The position numbers and the translations under genes were made by a program. Under the pieces are notes generated by a model. It was given only the letters and a program-made list of their open reading frames with translations. It did no database searches and had not been told where the DNA came from. 6,556 bases of DNA from an uncultured Rhodanobacter sp. (GTDB taxonomy: Bacteria; Pseudomonadota; Gammaproteobacteria; Xanthomonadales; Rhodanobacteraceae): the NCBI GenBank assembly GCA_903827735.1, contig CAIKJM010000404.1, positions 1 through 6,556 on the forward strand, read 5' to 3'. Below, piece by piece: positions 5,245-6,556 of this stretch; position 1 is the first letter of the stretch; every line of letters begins with the position of its first letter.

Positions 5245-6556
5245 CTAAAATCTAAAGTAGAGAAAAGGATGGAATGGCGTTGCTACTGCTCGCGCAACGG
5301 CAACGATAAACAACAACGCCAATGCGATCCTTGATGTAGTCATTAGAACGAGCGAACTATTTATATTGTCCTTTAGATTTTGATAGTTAAAAAACCTGGG
5401 AGAGATGGACAATATTGCCGCGATTATCATGATCGGAAATACCTCTTTGCCTAAAGTCAACGGCATAGGGCTAAATTCAGGTCGAAGCATCGAGTAAAGC
5501 ATGATTGATGCTTGATGGGCATCTGCCGCCCTAAAGATAACCCAGCCAATCATGATCACAAATAAAGTAAGAATATTGGCTGTCTTGTCGCCTAATATAG
5601 ACATCCACCTTGCTAGAAAAAGTCTATCGAGAGTTAAAAAAAGCCCGTTGTAAGCGCCCCAAATGATGAATGTCCAATTCGCGCCGTGCCAAATACCTGA
5701 CAGGATGAACGCTATCCAGAGATTAATATAAGTTCGCCGCTTTCCGAGCTGATTGCCTCCCAAGGGGATGTATACGTAATCGCGAATATATGTCGAAAGA
5801 GATATGTGCCATCGGCGCCAAAATTCGGTCATCGTTCGAGAGATGTAGGGAATGGCGAAGTTTTCATTTAATCGAAAACCCAGCATCCTAGCTAAGCCAA
5901 TCGCCATATCCGAGTAGGAAGAGAAATCGAAATATATTTGGAGTGTGAAAAGTACGCAGCCGGCCCAAGCGGAGGAAAAGTTCTGTTCACTATTGGGTAG
6001 CTTGAATATTGCATCTGCCGCTATACCGACAGTATCTGCGATAAGAAGTTTTTTAATGACGCCCAACATAAACCGTTCAAAGCCCAGAACAGCATCTTTT
6101 AGAGTAGTGCGATGGTCGATATTTAGCTGGTCTTCAATCTCATGATATTTGATGATCGGACCAGCGAGTAGCTTTGGGAAAAGAAGCACATATAGACTGT
6201 AGTTCGTGAGGCTGGTTGCCGGTTGGCTTGTCCTTCGGAATACGTCCACAAGGTAGGAGATCTTCTCAAAAATAATAAAGGAAATGCCCACCGGAAGCGC
6301 GATGGCCGGCACGCTAATAGGGCCAAGATTCAACCATGAGCCTAGAGCGTTTACGTTATTTAAGGCAAATACAGTATATTTAAAATAAAAAAGAATGGCT
6401 AAATTTTGAGCAATACCCAAGAAAAGATAAATAGATCTCGATTTTTCATTAGTACTGGATATCTTTTTCGAGGTTACATAGTCTATAAGAATGGAAAGAA
6501 CGACAATAGGTACAATTTTGGCTTCGATCCATAAGTAGAATATTCCGCTGAATATA
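5245..6556 (-). CDS. AlgI-type MBOAT O-acyltransferase, 5' end beyond window
   Basis: This multi-pass inner-membrane protein is expected to pass an acetyl group from a cytoplasmic donor across the membrane for glycan O-acetylation. Reading the minus strand from the right edge, the frame is open through 6555, giving about 436 residues without a start codon that suits the family. The ATG at 6418-6420 is internal, because the codons before it encode typical AlgI N-terminal sequence (GSIFYLWIEAK, then LLSILIDYVTSKK). Diagnostic blocks downstream are FYFKY, LPVGISFIIFEKISYLVDV, FPKLLAGPIIKY, YFDFSSYSDMAIGLARMLGF and TEFWRRWHISLSTYIRDYVY (second His codon 5806-5808). The MBOAT active-site motif SGIWHGANW has its histidine codon at 5686-5688. 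Perhaps 30-50 residues are missing beyond the edge. The next gene on the strand starts after 8 nt, the usual AlgI-AlgJ pairing. Base composition is markedly AT-rich at its 5' side. The acyl group and acceptor are inferred, not shown. Confidence 0.95.
   Translation of the reverse strand, partial: IFSGIFYLWIEAKIVPIVVLSILIDYVTSKKISSTNEKSRSIYLFLGIAQNLAILFYFKYTVFALNNVNALGSWLNLGPISVPAIALPVGISFIIFEKISYLVDVFRRTSQPATSLTNYSLYVLLFPKLLAGPIIKYHEIEDQLNIDHRTTLKDAVLGFERFMLGVIKKLLIADTVGIAADAIFKLPNSEQNFSSAWAGCVLFTLQIYFDFSSYSDMAIGLARMLGFRLNENFAIPYISRTMTEFWRRWHISLSTYIRDYVYIPLGGNQLGKRRTYINLWIAFILSGIWHGANWTFIIWGAYNGLFLTLDRLFLARWMSILGDKTANILTLFVIMIGWVIFRAADAHQASIMLYSMLRPEFSPMPLTLGKEVFPIMIIAAILSISPRFFNYQNLKDNINSSLVLMTTSRIALALLFIVAVARAVATPFHPFLYFRF

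Noticed and set aside
1..6556. tRNA or rRNA genes, CRISPR arrays, insertion sequences or direct repeats
   Set aside because: Nothing resembling a cloverleaf, regularly spaced repeats, a transposase or terminal inverted repeats was seen on either strand.

Overview
The window looks like part of a surface-polysaccharide (O-antigen or exopolysaccharide) locus from a Gram-negative, probably gammaproteobacterial, chromosome. The reasons are a ManB/CpsG very like the enterobacterial enzyme, a Gmd very like the pseudomonad A-band LPS enzyme, a lipoprotein signal, and an alginate-type O-acetylation pair. No sequence here fixes the genus.

Left block (67-3373, + strand, about 58% GC in a sampled line): three tightly packed genes, gmd - rmd - manB. 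Phosphomannomutase (ManB) makes mannose-1-P. After activation to GDP-mannose by a ManC that is not in the window, Gmd makes GDP-4-keto-6-deoxymannose, and the Rmd-like reductase most likely converts it to GDP-D-rhamnose. The first two genes overlap by 23 nt; manB follows after 27 nt with a GTG start and a clear Shine-Dalgarno sequence.

Boundary (3374-3469): a 96-nt gap holding an imperfect hairpin that may act as a weak terminator. From here on the DNA is visibly AT-richer (about 43% GC in one sampled line of the lipoprotein gene, as low as 25% near the right edge), so the locus looks like a mosaic of parts with different histories.

Right block (3470-6556): a small predicted lipoprotein on the + strand carries a beta-sandwich-like pattern that I know as an accessory module of polysaccharide-biosynthesis proteins. 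It converges with a minus-strand pair: an AlgI-type MBOAT acyltransferase, whose reading frame runs off the right edge, and immediately downstream of it a membrane-anchored AlgJ/AlgX-like SGNH protein. This pair is expected to move acetyl groups across the inner membrane and attach them to a glycan in the periplasm.

Taken together, the simplest reading is synthesis of a D-rhamnose-containing glycan that may be O-acetylated. The link between the two halves is inferred from adjacency only. I found no RNA genes, CRISPR arrays, insertion sequences or attachment sites.
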